Source: Prorocentrum cordatum
Lineage: Eukaryota; Sar; Dinophyceae; Prorocentrales; Prorocentraceae
Length of the DNA: 64,000 nt
Assembly: GCA_963575745.1 (NCBI GenBank)
Contig: CAUYUJ010019926.1
Coordinates: 275,826 to 339,825, forward strand
Direction of reading: 5' to 3'
Shown here: positions 55,171 through 64,000 of the stretch, piece by piece
Layout of the letters: every line of letters starts with the position of its first letter
Position numbering within the stretch: position 1 is the stretch's first letter
The notes under the pieces: model-generated
Seen by the model: the letters and a program-made list of their open reading frames with translations, nothing else
What the model was told of the DNA's origin: nothing
Databases searched by the model: none
Program-made: the position numbers and the translations under genes

Positions 55171-57039
55171 ATGTATCCCGGGACTGGGCACAAACAGCGA
55201 GCCGCGCGCACAGCCGATGGGCCATATGGCAAGCACTCGTGCGACACCAGATGCAGGCCAACGGGGGGCTCAAAGCAACATGTCATGGACGCCCGCGCCG
55301 TCGCAATTGCTCGACCATCCAGCGCGGCAACTACGCCCGCCAGCAGCTCGGCCCCCAGCGATGCGGACATCAGCGATTACAGATCCCATTTGAGTCGGCT
55401 CTTCCTACGCAACAAAATGTCTGCCCTGGATGCCCAGCTCCTGGCTTCGAAGTCGAGTCAAGCTGGGGCCAGAGGAGTCGATGATTTTGCAAGGGTTGGT
55501 TCCCGTGGAGCCGAGCCAAAGAATATGTGTCGGGACATGCTGAGGGCGTGCTTGAAAGGAACAGACATGCCCGACTTGTATTGGGCGAAAGTACCGTGCT
55601 GCAACCCCAAGACGGGCATCAAAAGAGAGGATGTGTGGATGCCATTTCTCCTTCCTCACGAGCTGCTACATCTGCTAGTGCAGAAGGCTGGGGAATCGTG
55701 GGGCGACCTCTGCTCCGTGCCTTCAGGGCTCGAAGCGCTGCGAGCCGAGGTCACGCGCGGGGCGCCGCATCTGTCGGGCGGGCACTTGATTTGCATCGGC
55801 TTCCACGGCGATGGAGTGCCCCATCAACGACGTAAAACAGTCGAGGTATATAGTTGGAATATGTTGGCTTTCCCATCGTCGGAGCGTTTTCTTTTCGCAA
55901 TGGTTGAAAAAGAATTCATGTGTGGATGCGGGTGCAAGGGGCGATGCACAATAGATGGCATTCTCGACATATTTTTGTGGAGTCTCCGGTGCTTGTACAT
56001 GGGCCGATTTCCTACCTCGCGGCACGACTCGTTGGAGTGGCTACCGTCAGACAAGAGCCGGGCGAAACTGAAGCATGGCAGAGATTTTGGATTCCATTCA
56101 ATATTGTTGCAGATCCGAGGAGATTGGCAATTCTACAAGACGATATTTGGATTCAGCGGCTGGGCATCCAAATCAATTTGTTGGCTCTGCGGGGCCACGC
56201 AGCCAGATGGCGATAAGCCGTACAACGATTTCAGCATCCAAGCAGCGTGGAGAAAATGCAGACACAACGTGCGCGATATGCTTAGCATCCTCAGCAATTC
56301 AGGGGTCCCTTTGAGCCCCCTCTTCGGGGCGCCGTGCTTCCACGCGATCATGATAACAATTGATGTCCTACATTGCTTGGATCTGGGCGTCTCTCAAGAT
56401 ATACTTGGGAATTTGTTCTGGGAGGCTATCGCATCGAAAGGTTTCTTCTCAGAGACGACGCAGGAAAAACGAGTGGACCAGTTGCTCCTTCTCGTCAAGG
56501 AGCATTACAAAGAGTGCCGCACTCCTGTTCGCGTGAATGGTTTGACTCTGGAGATGATTAAAAGGCAATCAAAATCACCCAAATTTCGCGCGAAGGGGGC
56601 GGAGACTCGATACATGGTTCCATTCGGATTGTGCTTGGCAGAGAAGATGCACGAGTTCCATGGCACCGTCCATTCGCTCACTGTGCTGGAAATGTTGAGG
56701 TGCTTGTTTCTTTTCTACACGATAATGGGCAATGATGTATACGATGCTGATCGTGCAGCAAGCTCGTGTCGAAAGTGTCTGCTGCTCTATAAATCACTCT
56801 CTTCCGAAGCCAAGAACAAAGTTTTTTGGAAGTGCAAACCAAAAATGCACATGTGGCAGGAGATGGCAGAATACATGGGGACAGTAATCGGCAACCCTCG
56901 GCTCTTCTGGGCATACAAAGACGAAGATTTCGTCGGTTTCATCAGCGAGCTAGCCCATTCGAGAGGCGGTGGTGGCATGAGTAGCACTGTCCCTAGAGTT
57001 GCAATTACGAGGTACAGGGCCCTGGGAGGGGCCACATGA
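55171..57039 (+). CDS. gene C: DDE transposase, CACTA/Plavaka-like
   Basis: The open frame runs from 54,997, but the spliced-leader relic at 55,133-55,153 argues that translation starts at the ATG at 55,171, giving 622 residues. Family signs, numbered from that start: FHGDGVPH with a candidate first catalytic Asp near residue 214; YSWNML; then IRGDWQFYKTIFGFSGWASK with the second Asp near 318, followed by CWLC, the Cys-x2-Cys seen after the second Asp in this group; then IDVLHCLDLGVS; and near the end KPKMHMW and FWAYKDEDF with a candidate Glu near 585. This order matches CACTA/EnSpm and Plavaka transposases. It would cut at the inverted arms and rejoin the element in the nucleus. The frame is uninterrupted and has no intron, consistent with descent from a processed mRNA. 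The assignment rests on motif order and not on a search. Confidence 0.75.
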   Translation: MYPGTGHKQRAARTADGPYGKHSCDTRCRPTGGSKQHVMDARAVAIARPSSAATTPASSSAPSDADISDYRSHLSRLFLRNKMSALDAQLLASKSSQAGARGVDDFARVGSRGAEPKNMCRDMLRACLKGTDMPDLYWAKVPCCNPKTGIKREDVWMPFLLPHELLHLLVQKAGESWGDLCSVPSGLEALRAEVTRGAPHLSGGHLICIGFHGDGVPHQRRKTVEVYSWNMLAFPSSERFLFAMVEKEFMCGCGCKGRCTIDGILDIFLWSLRCLYMGRFPTSRHDSLEWLPSDKSRAKLKHGRDFGFHSILLQIRGDWQFYKTIFGFSGWASKSICWLCGATQPDGDKPYNDFSIQAAWRKCRHNVRDMLSILSNSGVPLSPLFGAPCFHAIMITIDVLHCLDLGVSQDILGNLFWEAIASKGFFSETTQEKRVDQLLLLVKEHYKECRTPVRVNGLTLEMIKRQSKSPKFRAKGAETRYMVPFGLCLAEKMHEFHGTVHSLTVLEMLRCLFLFYTIMGNDVYDADRAASSCRKCLLLYKSLSSEAKNKVFWKCKPKMHMWQEMAEYMGTVIGNPRLFWAYKDEDFVGFISELAHSRGGGGMSSTVPRVAITRYRALGGAT

Positions 57040-57475
57040 TGAAAAAAAACATCATCGCATCATCATCGCCATCGTCATCATCACTATCCACCGCCTTATC
57101 TGTACATCCCAAGACACGGCAATGGACATGAGGGGGCGTGGGCGGCGACACACAGAGCGAACTGGCTGCGACGGGCTGCGAGCTACGATCCCCCAGCCTT
57201 CAATCCCAGCGCCACTAGGCCACGAGGGGTACGGACGGCGATACCCTGCTGCAGGCCACGAGAGGGGCAGGCTTCGGGCACCAGCCACGAGCCCGCCAGA
57301 CGAACGTCAAGCGCAGGTCTCCGCTTGACAGGGCAATGTGTAAGCTCATGTAAAACCTTTCGGTTGCGGATACGAGTGAAGGGCGGGTTGGCCTCGATTC
57401 CGCGGCGTCTCGAAAACCGCCGCTTTCGAAGCGGCTGCAATCAAAGCAGACCGCGTTTTCGAAATTCCCGTCTCG
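57040..57475. other. right internal spacer of the transposon
   Basis: Starts with a short CATCATCG microsatellite right after the transposase stop. No gene is recognised. Confidence 0.5.
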
Positions 57476-57635
57476 AAATTAAGCGGCTCGATTTCAGAAT
57501 TCGAGACGCCCTTAAATATGAGAAGAAGAAAACGAGACACCTTTTTTTTGCGAGACGCCCCAGAAAAGGAAACCATACTCAAAACATAACTGTCTTGGGC
57601 GACATCGCGGGATGAGTGATTCCGGCGACGACGCT

Positions 57636-57995
57636 CGCCCAATGTGACACAACATATGAGGAACAAAACGCGTCTCAAATGCAACTTCCTTGTTGCACCA
57701 TACCGAGCACTCCATGCCCCTGGACCCCTTTTGCAAAGCAGGGAGCAGCAGAACACGGGTGGCACTGCATATGAGGAATAAAACGCGTCTCAAATGCAAC
57801 CTCATTGTTGCACCATGCCGAGGAGGCTGCATTTGAGACGCGTTTTATTCCTCATATGCAGGGCCACCCGTGTTCTGCTGCTCCCTGCATTGCAAAAAGG
57901 GGTCCAGGGGCATGGAGTGCTCGGCATGGTGCAACAAGGAGGTTGCATTTGAGACGCGTTTTACTCCTCATATGTGGTGTCACATTGCTCGCCCA
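57636..57995. repeat. ~350-bp palindrome inside right arm
   Basis: Mirror image of the palindrome in the left arm, centred near 57,815. The element as a whole therefore carries four alternating half-palindromes. Confidence 0.9.
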
Positions 57996-58036
57996 AACGC
58001 TGGACTACTCATTTCTTGAGAAACGAGTAGTTGAGT

Positions 58037-58062
58037 CAACTACTTATTTAAATAAGTAGTTG
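58037..58062. repeat. perfect 26-bp palindrome (right arm)
   Basis: Same sequence as at 48,634-48,659. Confidence 0.95.
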
Positions 58063-59002
58063 GGCCAGCGGGGAATTGAGTGAGGAGGGCGAGGAGTTGG
58101 GGCGGAGGCTGACCAGGACGAACACGAATTGGGAAAGAGGTGATGAGGAGGGCGACTGCGAAAATGGGAGGAGGAGGAGGAGGGGGAGGAGGAACGGAGG
58201 AGGAACGGGAGCGAGAGGAACTACCCATGGGTAGGTGGGCCTTGCCTGCAGGGGCCCCCCTCCGCCGAAAAAGTCAAAGGTCAAACTATGGGGTCGAAAA
58301 CTTTACCTCTGACTTCCGTGCGTTTCCCCACGACGCGAAGATCAAAGCGCCCCTGAGAACCCCCCACCCTCCGCGCGATGATGGTGATTACAGCGATGTG
58401 GGCGGCGATCAAGTGGGCAAAAACGGGCAGTCGCTCTCAATTCCTCGTTCCCCTAACACGTAATTGTTTTTTCATGCTTTGCGCAATCGAATAAAATTAC
58501 GTTGTGGTCATCTTCTGAGATGGCTCAAAAGTCCCCCAAATCTACCGCGTTCGAAAGGTCGCGGGGCGGGGCGATAAATCTGGTTCGTTGGCTTCTATCG
58601 GGGCCCCATGTGGGGTACGTCGCCGGCGGGCGGGTCGCTGGGCGGGCCGCGAGCGGGGCGCGACGGATCGTAGGACGACGACGAGCAAAAATAACAACAC
58701 TGACCCCAAATGGAACAAACCCTTATGACGTGGCCAACGAAGCCGCAATTCAGCCGCTCGCGGCGGTCGCGGGGCGTGTCGATAAGATAGCGCCTTGGAT
58801 TTCTATCGAGGTCTCCTGCGAGGCGGGGCGCGGGCGGGCGGGGCGCTGGGCGGGTCGCGCGTGCATTGCGGCGGGGCGCGGGGCGAGGATCGCGAATACC
58901 AGTGACAACAACGACAAAATTAAACACCGCATCACTGAAGCCAGACGCGCACCCAGGGACAGTGTAAAGACGTTCGGCCTCGTCAACCAGATCTCTTATC
59001 TC

Positions 59003-59165
59003 TAGGTTTAAGGGTGGTGATGCACGCATAGGAGATGATCTCCAAAAAATAACAGCGGCGCTCCTAAATTTAACCGATCTCACTTAAATAACAAGATATA
59101 GGCAACAATAACAAGAGATTTCTCCTAAAAGCTGCTCTTAAATGCTTCGCACCACTTAGATCTAG
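59003..59165. mobile_element. MITE-like element between the two larger elements
   Basis: The left end (CTAGGTTTAAGGGTGGTGAT) and the reverse complement of the right end (CTAGATCTAAGTGGTGCGAA) are related, as are the inner AGGAGA pieces. The whole is about 160 bases with no coding capacity. It may instead belong to the outer edge of the large element. Confidence 0.45.
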
Positions 59166-59632
59166 ACTATTCGGCTGCTTCCAGCCGCAGCGGATGGTCG
59201 GGGTTGCCAGTAATATCGTTCGGCCAATCACTCTGCTGGTTCGAATTTGGTTTGCGCGCAAGTGCATTGTTACGATGTCAAAGTGGCATGACTGGCAATA
59301 CTGTCAAAAAACAATGCTTCAAGTGCAAGAAATGCACTGTCTCAGCGAGGGCTTTTCCGACGACATGGTTTCGTGCTTTTGCCGGCTAGATTTTCTGAAC
59401 GCCGGGCTGAAAACTAGATTGCGGTCTAGAAAACTGAACTGCTAGGAGGTGGTTTTGCACTTGCCGGGCATCCGTGGCACCAAACAGCCCGCTTTCGCCA
59501 CCAATCCGGCTACTTCCAACACTTCCGGCGAAGAAACAAAACTTCCACCCGATAAACAACACTTGCAGACGCAATCGGATGATCTGGGTACGCAGATCAG
59601 ATCCACGGGAAGAATGAGGACGCGCGCTGCCC
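59166..59632. other. region upstream of copia gag; LTR not identified
   Basis: The 5' LTR and primer-binding site of the retroelement should lie here or nearby, but without the 3' LTR (outside the window) neither can be delimited. No gene is recognised. Confidence 0.4.
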
Positions 59633-60560
59633 ATGGCAGCGGCGCCCAGAGAGCAGCTGGCGGATTGCAGAGGCGACATCAAGCTGCCAGAGTTCAGTGG
59701 CAGTGATGAGGACTGGCCCAGCTGGTCCATCAAGGCCCGCGCGTTCTTCGCGCTGATGGGCTGGGATGGCCTCATCGACAATGTTGAGGCCCAGCCAGCG
59801 CTCGCGGTGGACAACGTCAGCATGGGCGAGCGCGCGGGAGCGACGAGCAAGCTGCTGCATGCCATGCTGATCACAGGACACAGCGCAGGGCGCTGGCGAT
59901 TGTCGCGCTTGCAGGCAGGCACGAGGGTTTCGTTGCCTGGCGGGCGATTATGAACGGGTACGAGCTTGGGGTGGGCAACATGTTCGCCGCCATGCTCAGC
60001 GGACTGCTCAACCCCAGGTGGGGCGACCAGAAGCCGTTCGCTGACCAGCTCGTTGACTGTGACAACAACGTGGCGAGGTGCGTCATGCAGGCGGGGAAGG
60101 ACTTCGGCGACGAGCTTCGCATCGCCGCGCTGCTCGTCCATAGCCCCGAGCCGTGCAAGACCGCGCTGCGCAGCGCTCCGACGGCCGCCAGGGTCTCGCA
60201 CATGGCGCTGAGGACCCACCTGAGAGAGTGGATGGCGCCTGGACAGGTCTTCGCAGCTAGCGGCACGGCGGGCCAAGGCGTGGCGCCGATGGAGATCGGT
60301 GCGATCTCGGGCCATGCCCTGCCGCATCAGCCTTGGCCTAAGCGCAAGGGCGACAAGTCGGGGGGCGGCAAGGGTGACAAAGACGGGCGGCAAGGGCGAC
60401 AAGTGCGGGAAAGGCAGCAGGAAGGGAGTCAATAATGACGAGCTCAAGGGCAGCTACCCCGCCATGTTCGAGGGGGCCTGCAACTGGTGCCAGAAGCAGG
60501 GGCACAAGGAGATGGACTGCTGGCACAAGGCGGCTGGCAAGCCACGGGTGCCGTCAGCGG
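59633..60560 (+). pseudogene. gag: copia gag, frame-broken
   Basis: Starts MAAAPREQLADCRGDIKLPE, typical of a copia capsid start (LPEFSGSDEDWPSW). The frame is lost near 59,880 and resumes as RRALAIVALAGRHEGFVAWR. A second break near 60,385 leads into the nucleocapsid zinc knuckle CNWCQKQGHKEMDC (60,479-60,520), a Cys-x2-Cys-x4-His-x4-Cys motif. A Gly/Lys-rich linker precedes the knuckle. Gag would package the element RNA into particles. With two single-base frame breaks it cannot do so from one frame. Confidence 0.85.
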
Positions 60561-63500
60561 CGCCCCCGAAGGCAGCCGCAGTCCAGCAGGCCCCTGCGGG
60601 CGCTGAGGGCCAGAGGGCCGTGGGCGCGGTGGCCGCGGGCTCCGACGGCGACGAGGTCGCCTGGGTCTTTAGAGCCAGGAGCTCGGTCGGAGGCTGCCGC
60701 TGGGAGGAGCGCAGAGGGCTCATCCTCGCAGACAGTGGCAGCGACGAGCACCTCTGCGGCCAGGCGTTCGGAGCGCAGCATCCGACAGTTCAGGAGGACC
60801 CCACAGCGCCCAAGCTCCGCGAGCTGAGGCGCGAGGAGATGAGGCGTCTGGCGGAGACGGGGCAGGTGCTGGAACCGACCACATTCCTCCCCGACATCCG
60901 CGAGCCGACGCCAGAGGAGAGACGGCGCCACGAGGAGAACCAGCACTGCCCACCGCGGCGCTGGTGCGAGCACTGTCAGATGGGACGTGGGCGGGACAGG
61001 CCCCGCGAGCTGTTGGACGCGGAGGTGGAACGCCCCCCCGCGATCGGCCTCGACCTGGCGTTCTTCAGGGGCGAGGCGGTCGGCGCCGTGGAGGCGGGCC
61101 CCCGCGACGAGGACGGCCAGAGACAGGGCGAGGAGGTGGTGCTGGTGGTCGCGGATGCCGACGCGGGTGCCATGCCCCGAAGCCTGACCGACGCGCTGAT
61201 CCCTACACGGTGGCAGCCACGGTGGTGTTCATCAAGGGCCTTTTCCATCAGAAGGTCATCTGGAGGCCAGACTACGAGGACGTCATGATGGACCTGGCCA
61301 ACAAGGTCGAGGTAGAGCTGCCCAACCGCGTGGTCGTGAGACCCGCCCCTGCGTTCAGCTCCCACTCGAACCCCTCCGAGAATGCCAATGGCGTCATCCA
61401 GGCGCAGTTCCGCGCGAGCAGGGGCGCGCTGGAGGCACGGCTGGGAGCCAGGGTCCGACCGGGCACGGCCATGTACAAGTGGTTGCAGCGCCACGAGGAC
61501 TGGGCATGCACCAACCTGAGGATCAAGGCGAGCGGTCGCGCAGCACATGAGGACCTCTACGGCCACGCCTACACCAGGGAGATGGCCACCCCAGGGGAGT
61601 CCGTCCTGGCGCGCCTACCCAGGGGCAAGAATCGCAGGGCGAGAGGCAAGGTGTACCACAAGGGTGACATGGGCTTAGCGAGGGCAGTCTGGCTAGGGAG
61701 GAGCAGCGACACTGACGAGCACATCTGCGCCCTCGAGACGGGCGAGCTAGTCGCGACGAGGACCGTCAAGAGGCCGCCGGAAGAGCGGAGGTTCAACCGC
61801 ACCGCCGTGGCGGCGATCGCGCACATGCCATGGCAACGCCGAGGGCAGGGCGCGGTCCCGCGCGGGATCGAGCCGATCGTTGCGCCCCCTGCCGCTGCGG
61901 ACGTCGACCTGGCGGCGCAAGAGGCAGCTGAGGCACGGCCGGGCCCGAACACTGCTGCCCAGTCCACTGGGGCCGCCCACGGCGGCGGGCCAGCATCCCA
62001 GACGGGCGCGCCCATGGCGGCGCCCTCGGCTGATGCGTCGGGCGACGCCGAGGCGCCTGCTGGAGACAGGCAGGCGGGACCAGCGGCGCAGACGTCGGCT
62101 GGAGGCGGCGCTGGGGGCGACGCCCCCATGGCGCCGATGGCTGCAGCGCCAGCGAGTGCGCCTCCGCTGACGCCCCCGATAGGTCGATCGCCGAAGCGAT
62201 CCGCGGAAGAGGGTGACAATCGAGGCGCCCTTGCGAGGTCCCGAGTTAGCGGGGTAGCAGCTGAGCGCTGTGATGACGTTCGGCCTGACTTCCTGCGGAT
62301 CCTCAGGGGCATGGATGTCCCTGGTCCCCACGCTGCGTCGGGCTCGCAGTTGATCGAGGCCTCCACCAAGCGGGCCCTCGACGGCCTGGAGCAGCACGGG
62401 GTGGGCAAGCTCGCCAGACGGAGCGAGGCCGCCGGCAAGGGGGGCAGCGCCCGCTGGGACCACGTCTACAAGTGTGGCGCGAACCTCGGATGCAGGATCG
62501 CTAAGTCAAGGTACGTCGCGCGAGAGTTCAAGTGGCAGGAGTGCCGCGACGACCTCTTCGCGCCAGGGAGCAGCATGGCCGACAGCCGAGTTGTGGACTA
62601 TGTGGCCCTGAAGCACGGATGGCCCACCTTCACCGTGGACGCGGAGGACGCGTGCTACCATGTCCCCGAGGAGGAGGGCGCGCGGGTCGAGTGCCCACCC
62701 GAAGTCCTGGAAGAGTGCCGCGCGAAGGGCGACGCTGAGGGCTACGTCTGGCAGCTCGCGAAGCAGTTGCCAGGGCGGCGTGCTGGAGGGAAGCGCTGGG
62801 TCGAGTTCGCCGCGGACCAGCTCATGGCCAGGGGCTTCGAGCGGTCACCGACCGCGCCCCAGTTCTTCTGGCGCGCCGAGCCCCCATGTCTGGTGGAGCT
62901 ACGCATGGACGGCATGCACGGCACAGCGCCTGGAGTTGCAGGGTCCGGCTTCGTGCTGGACCTGGGCCGTGACATCAAGGTGAAGTGGTCAGGCCTGCAG
63001 GGCGACGATGCCGACTACGGGTTTCTCGAGGGGCGGCGCGTGCGAGAGGCCGACGCCACTTGCTTTCAGCCCAGCGAGAAGTACCTCGCGAAGGTGCTGG
63101 AGGCGCTAGGCCTTGCGGCGGGCAGCCCGCGCGCCACCCCAGGGGTGGAGGCGCGCAGGACAGGCGGGGATGACACGCCTGACCTCAGCCCAGACGAGGC
63201 TAAGCTGTTCAGGAGCGTGACCATGTGCCTGCTGTTCTACTTGCGCGACCGTGAGGATGCTCAGTTCGACATGAACTACCTGGCTTCGTGCATTTCATCG
63301 CCCCGCGAGGCGGACATTCGAGCCCTCAAGAGGCCGGCAAGGTACCTGGAGGGCACGAGGGACCTGGGCGCGCGGATGGCCAAGCCCAACACGTCGCGTG
63401 ACATCGTCGACCTGGTCGCGTGGACAGACTCCGACTGGGTGGGCGACGCGAAGGGTCGGAAGAGCCAGACCAGCGTGCACATCACCGCGCGCGGGTGTCC

Positions 63501-63837
63501 GATGTTCGGGATCAGCTGTCGTCAAGACGCGCAGTCCCTCGGCAGCTGCGAAGCCGAGTGGCGCGCTGGAGATCGAGGTCTCAGCGAAGGACTTGAGCTG
63601 AAGGCGCTCTTCGCGTTCATTGGCCACAGGGCGCGCATGAGCTGACGATGCGACAACTCGAGCGCGAGAGCGCTGGCGAGGCGCCAGGGCACAGGACGGA
63701 TCAAGCACCTTGCCACCAAGACGCCCTGGATTCAGCAGTTGGTGGTCAAGAAGGTCATCACCATCGAGCCTGTAGCTGGCGACGACAACCTTGCGGACCT
63801 CGGCGCAAAGGCGTTGCCGATGACGCGCCTCGAGTGA
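60561..63837 (+). pseudogene. pol: copia pol (protease, integrase, RT, RNase H), broken
   Basis: Protease: LILADSGSDEHLCG near 60,719, with the catalytic DSG. Integrase: HEENQH with CEHC near 60,929-60,976 forms the zinc site, then IGLDLAFF near 61,045 with the first Asp. The frame then breaks between about 61,160 and 61,200 and resumes at DPYTVAATVVFIKG. The integrase Glu region reads NANGVIQAQ near 61,381, apparently with Gln in place of Glu. RT: TVDAEDACYHV near 62,635 keeps the first Asp, but the YVDD-equivalent reads RMDGMHG near 62,902, so one catalytic Asp is Gly. RNase H: AWTDSDWVGDAKGRKSQT near 63,418. An in-frame TGA at 63,643 cuts off the last 64 codons (DNSSARALARRQG to NLADLGAKAL). 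This copy is inactive but fairly young, since most of the frame survives. Confidence 0.9.
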
Positions 63838-64000
63838 CTCCGCGAGAGCTGCGGGTTGAAGGAGGCGCCCGTGCCAGGGGCCTCGAGGGTTGCTGGAGTC
63901 GGCGCCATGCCGACCGACTTCAGGCCCAGACGAACTTGCTGAAGGCGCTGCTTGCAGTGGCCGCGTCTATCCCCACAGCGGCGCAGGGAAGCTCGACCGA
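63838..64000 (+). other. 3' part of the retroelement, cut by window end
   Basis: Sequence after the pol stop. No polypurine tract or LTR start could be fixed. Confidence 0.4.

Larger units (their letters stand above)
47925..58985 (+). mobile_element. ~11-kb TIR-bounded DNA transposon carrying three genes
   Basis: Inverted arms lie at about 47,925-49,195 and 57,475-58,985. The inner 0.8 kb of each arm (48,360-49,190 and 57,500-58,320) is almost identical in reverse complement, differing by a few substitutions and the length of a CTC run. The outer parts are diverged, with insertions and deletions. Between the arms are three plus-strand genes: an MBD-like protein, a lysine-rich helical protein and a CACTA/Plavaka-like DDE transposase. 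The exact termini are uncertain. The best candidate end is GAGG(G)GGCCGAACG near 47,925 and, inverted, near 58,980. No target-site duplication could be called. Confidence 0.8.
57475..58985 (-). repeat. right inverted terminal arm
   Basis: Reverse complement of the left arm with the same landmarks in mirror order. It differs by a shorter CCTCC run. A 46-base insertion with its own ACGTAATT/AATTACGT ends lies near 58,450-58,505. The outer GC-rich unit is doubled (58,560-58,720 and 58,745-58,925). Confidence 0.9.
59633..64000 (+). mobile_element. Ty1/copia retroelement, degenerate, cut by window end
   Basis: The order gag, zinc knuckle, protease, integrase, reverse transcriptase, RNase H is that of Ty1/copia elements, and motif spelling is that of dinoflagellate copies. 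The coding part ends at 63,837. The LTRs were not found. Frame breaks, a stop and changed catalytic residues show that this copy cannot make a full set of working proteins. Confidence 0.9.

Noticed and set aside
59176-59242. tRNA-like promoter boxes (GGTTCGAATTT with an upstream AGCCGCAGCGG)
   Set aside because: The B-box match is imperfect and no cloverleaf can be drawn, so neither a tRNA gene nor a tRNA-derived SINE is supported.

Overview
The window reads as nuclear DNA of a dinoflagellate. Four observations support this. A 21-base match (18 of 21 identical) to the dinoflagellate spliced-leader RNA lies just before a transposase start codon. One gene has a GC-AG intron bounded by a repeated AGGC. 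Two predicted proteins carry the RRPAA motif familiar from dinoflagellate proteins. A decayed Ty1/copia element has the sequence style of dinoflagellate copies. The genus cannot be fixed from the sequence. No rRNA, tRNA, CRISPR array, operon or bacterial-type gene was recognised.

Layout. From 1 to about 47.9 kb the window is almost entirely repeats: trinucleotide microsatellites (GGA/CTC, GAT/ATC, GTC/GAC), pentamer and hexamer arrays, minisatellites with units of 12, 52, 63, 73, 89, 128 and 160 bp, higher-order duplications (14.4-20.0 kb), dispersed families in both orientations, and many fold-back (inverted-repeat) elements. Most long open frames here (up to 900 residues) are reading frames through simple repeats and are not listed as genes. 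The one gene-like stretch is a possible exon at 32,208-32,391. It follows a pyrimidine tract and AG, and is followed at once by an inverted-repeat element that could act as an intron.

From about 47.9 to 59.0 kb lies the main finding: an element of about 11 kb bounded by long inverted terminal arms. About 0.8 kb of each arm is nearly identical to the other, and each arm contains its own palindrome of about 350 bp. All three genes inside lie on the plus strand: a two-exon gene ending in a methyl-CpG-binding-like (MBD-like) domain (51,579-53,036), a two-exon gene for a lysine-rich helical protein (53,503-54,752), and an uninterrupted DDE-type transposase resembling the CACTA/Plavaka group (start probably at 55,171, end 57,039). 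Spliced-leader-like relics precede the first and third genes, suggesting that cDNA copies of processed mRNAs were built into the element. Function is inferred: the transposase would cut and join, while the MBD-like and lysine-rich proteins could bind element DNA or chromatin.

From about 59.6 kb to the window end is a Ty1/copia retroelement (gag zinc knuckle, protease, integrase, reverse transcriptase, RNase H). It has three frame breaks, an in-frame stop and altered catalytic residues, so this copy is dead. A small MITE-like element sits between the two mobile elements.
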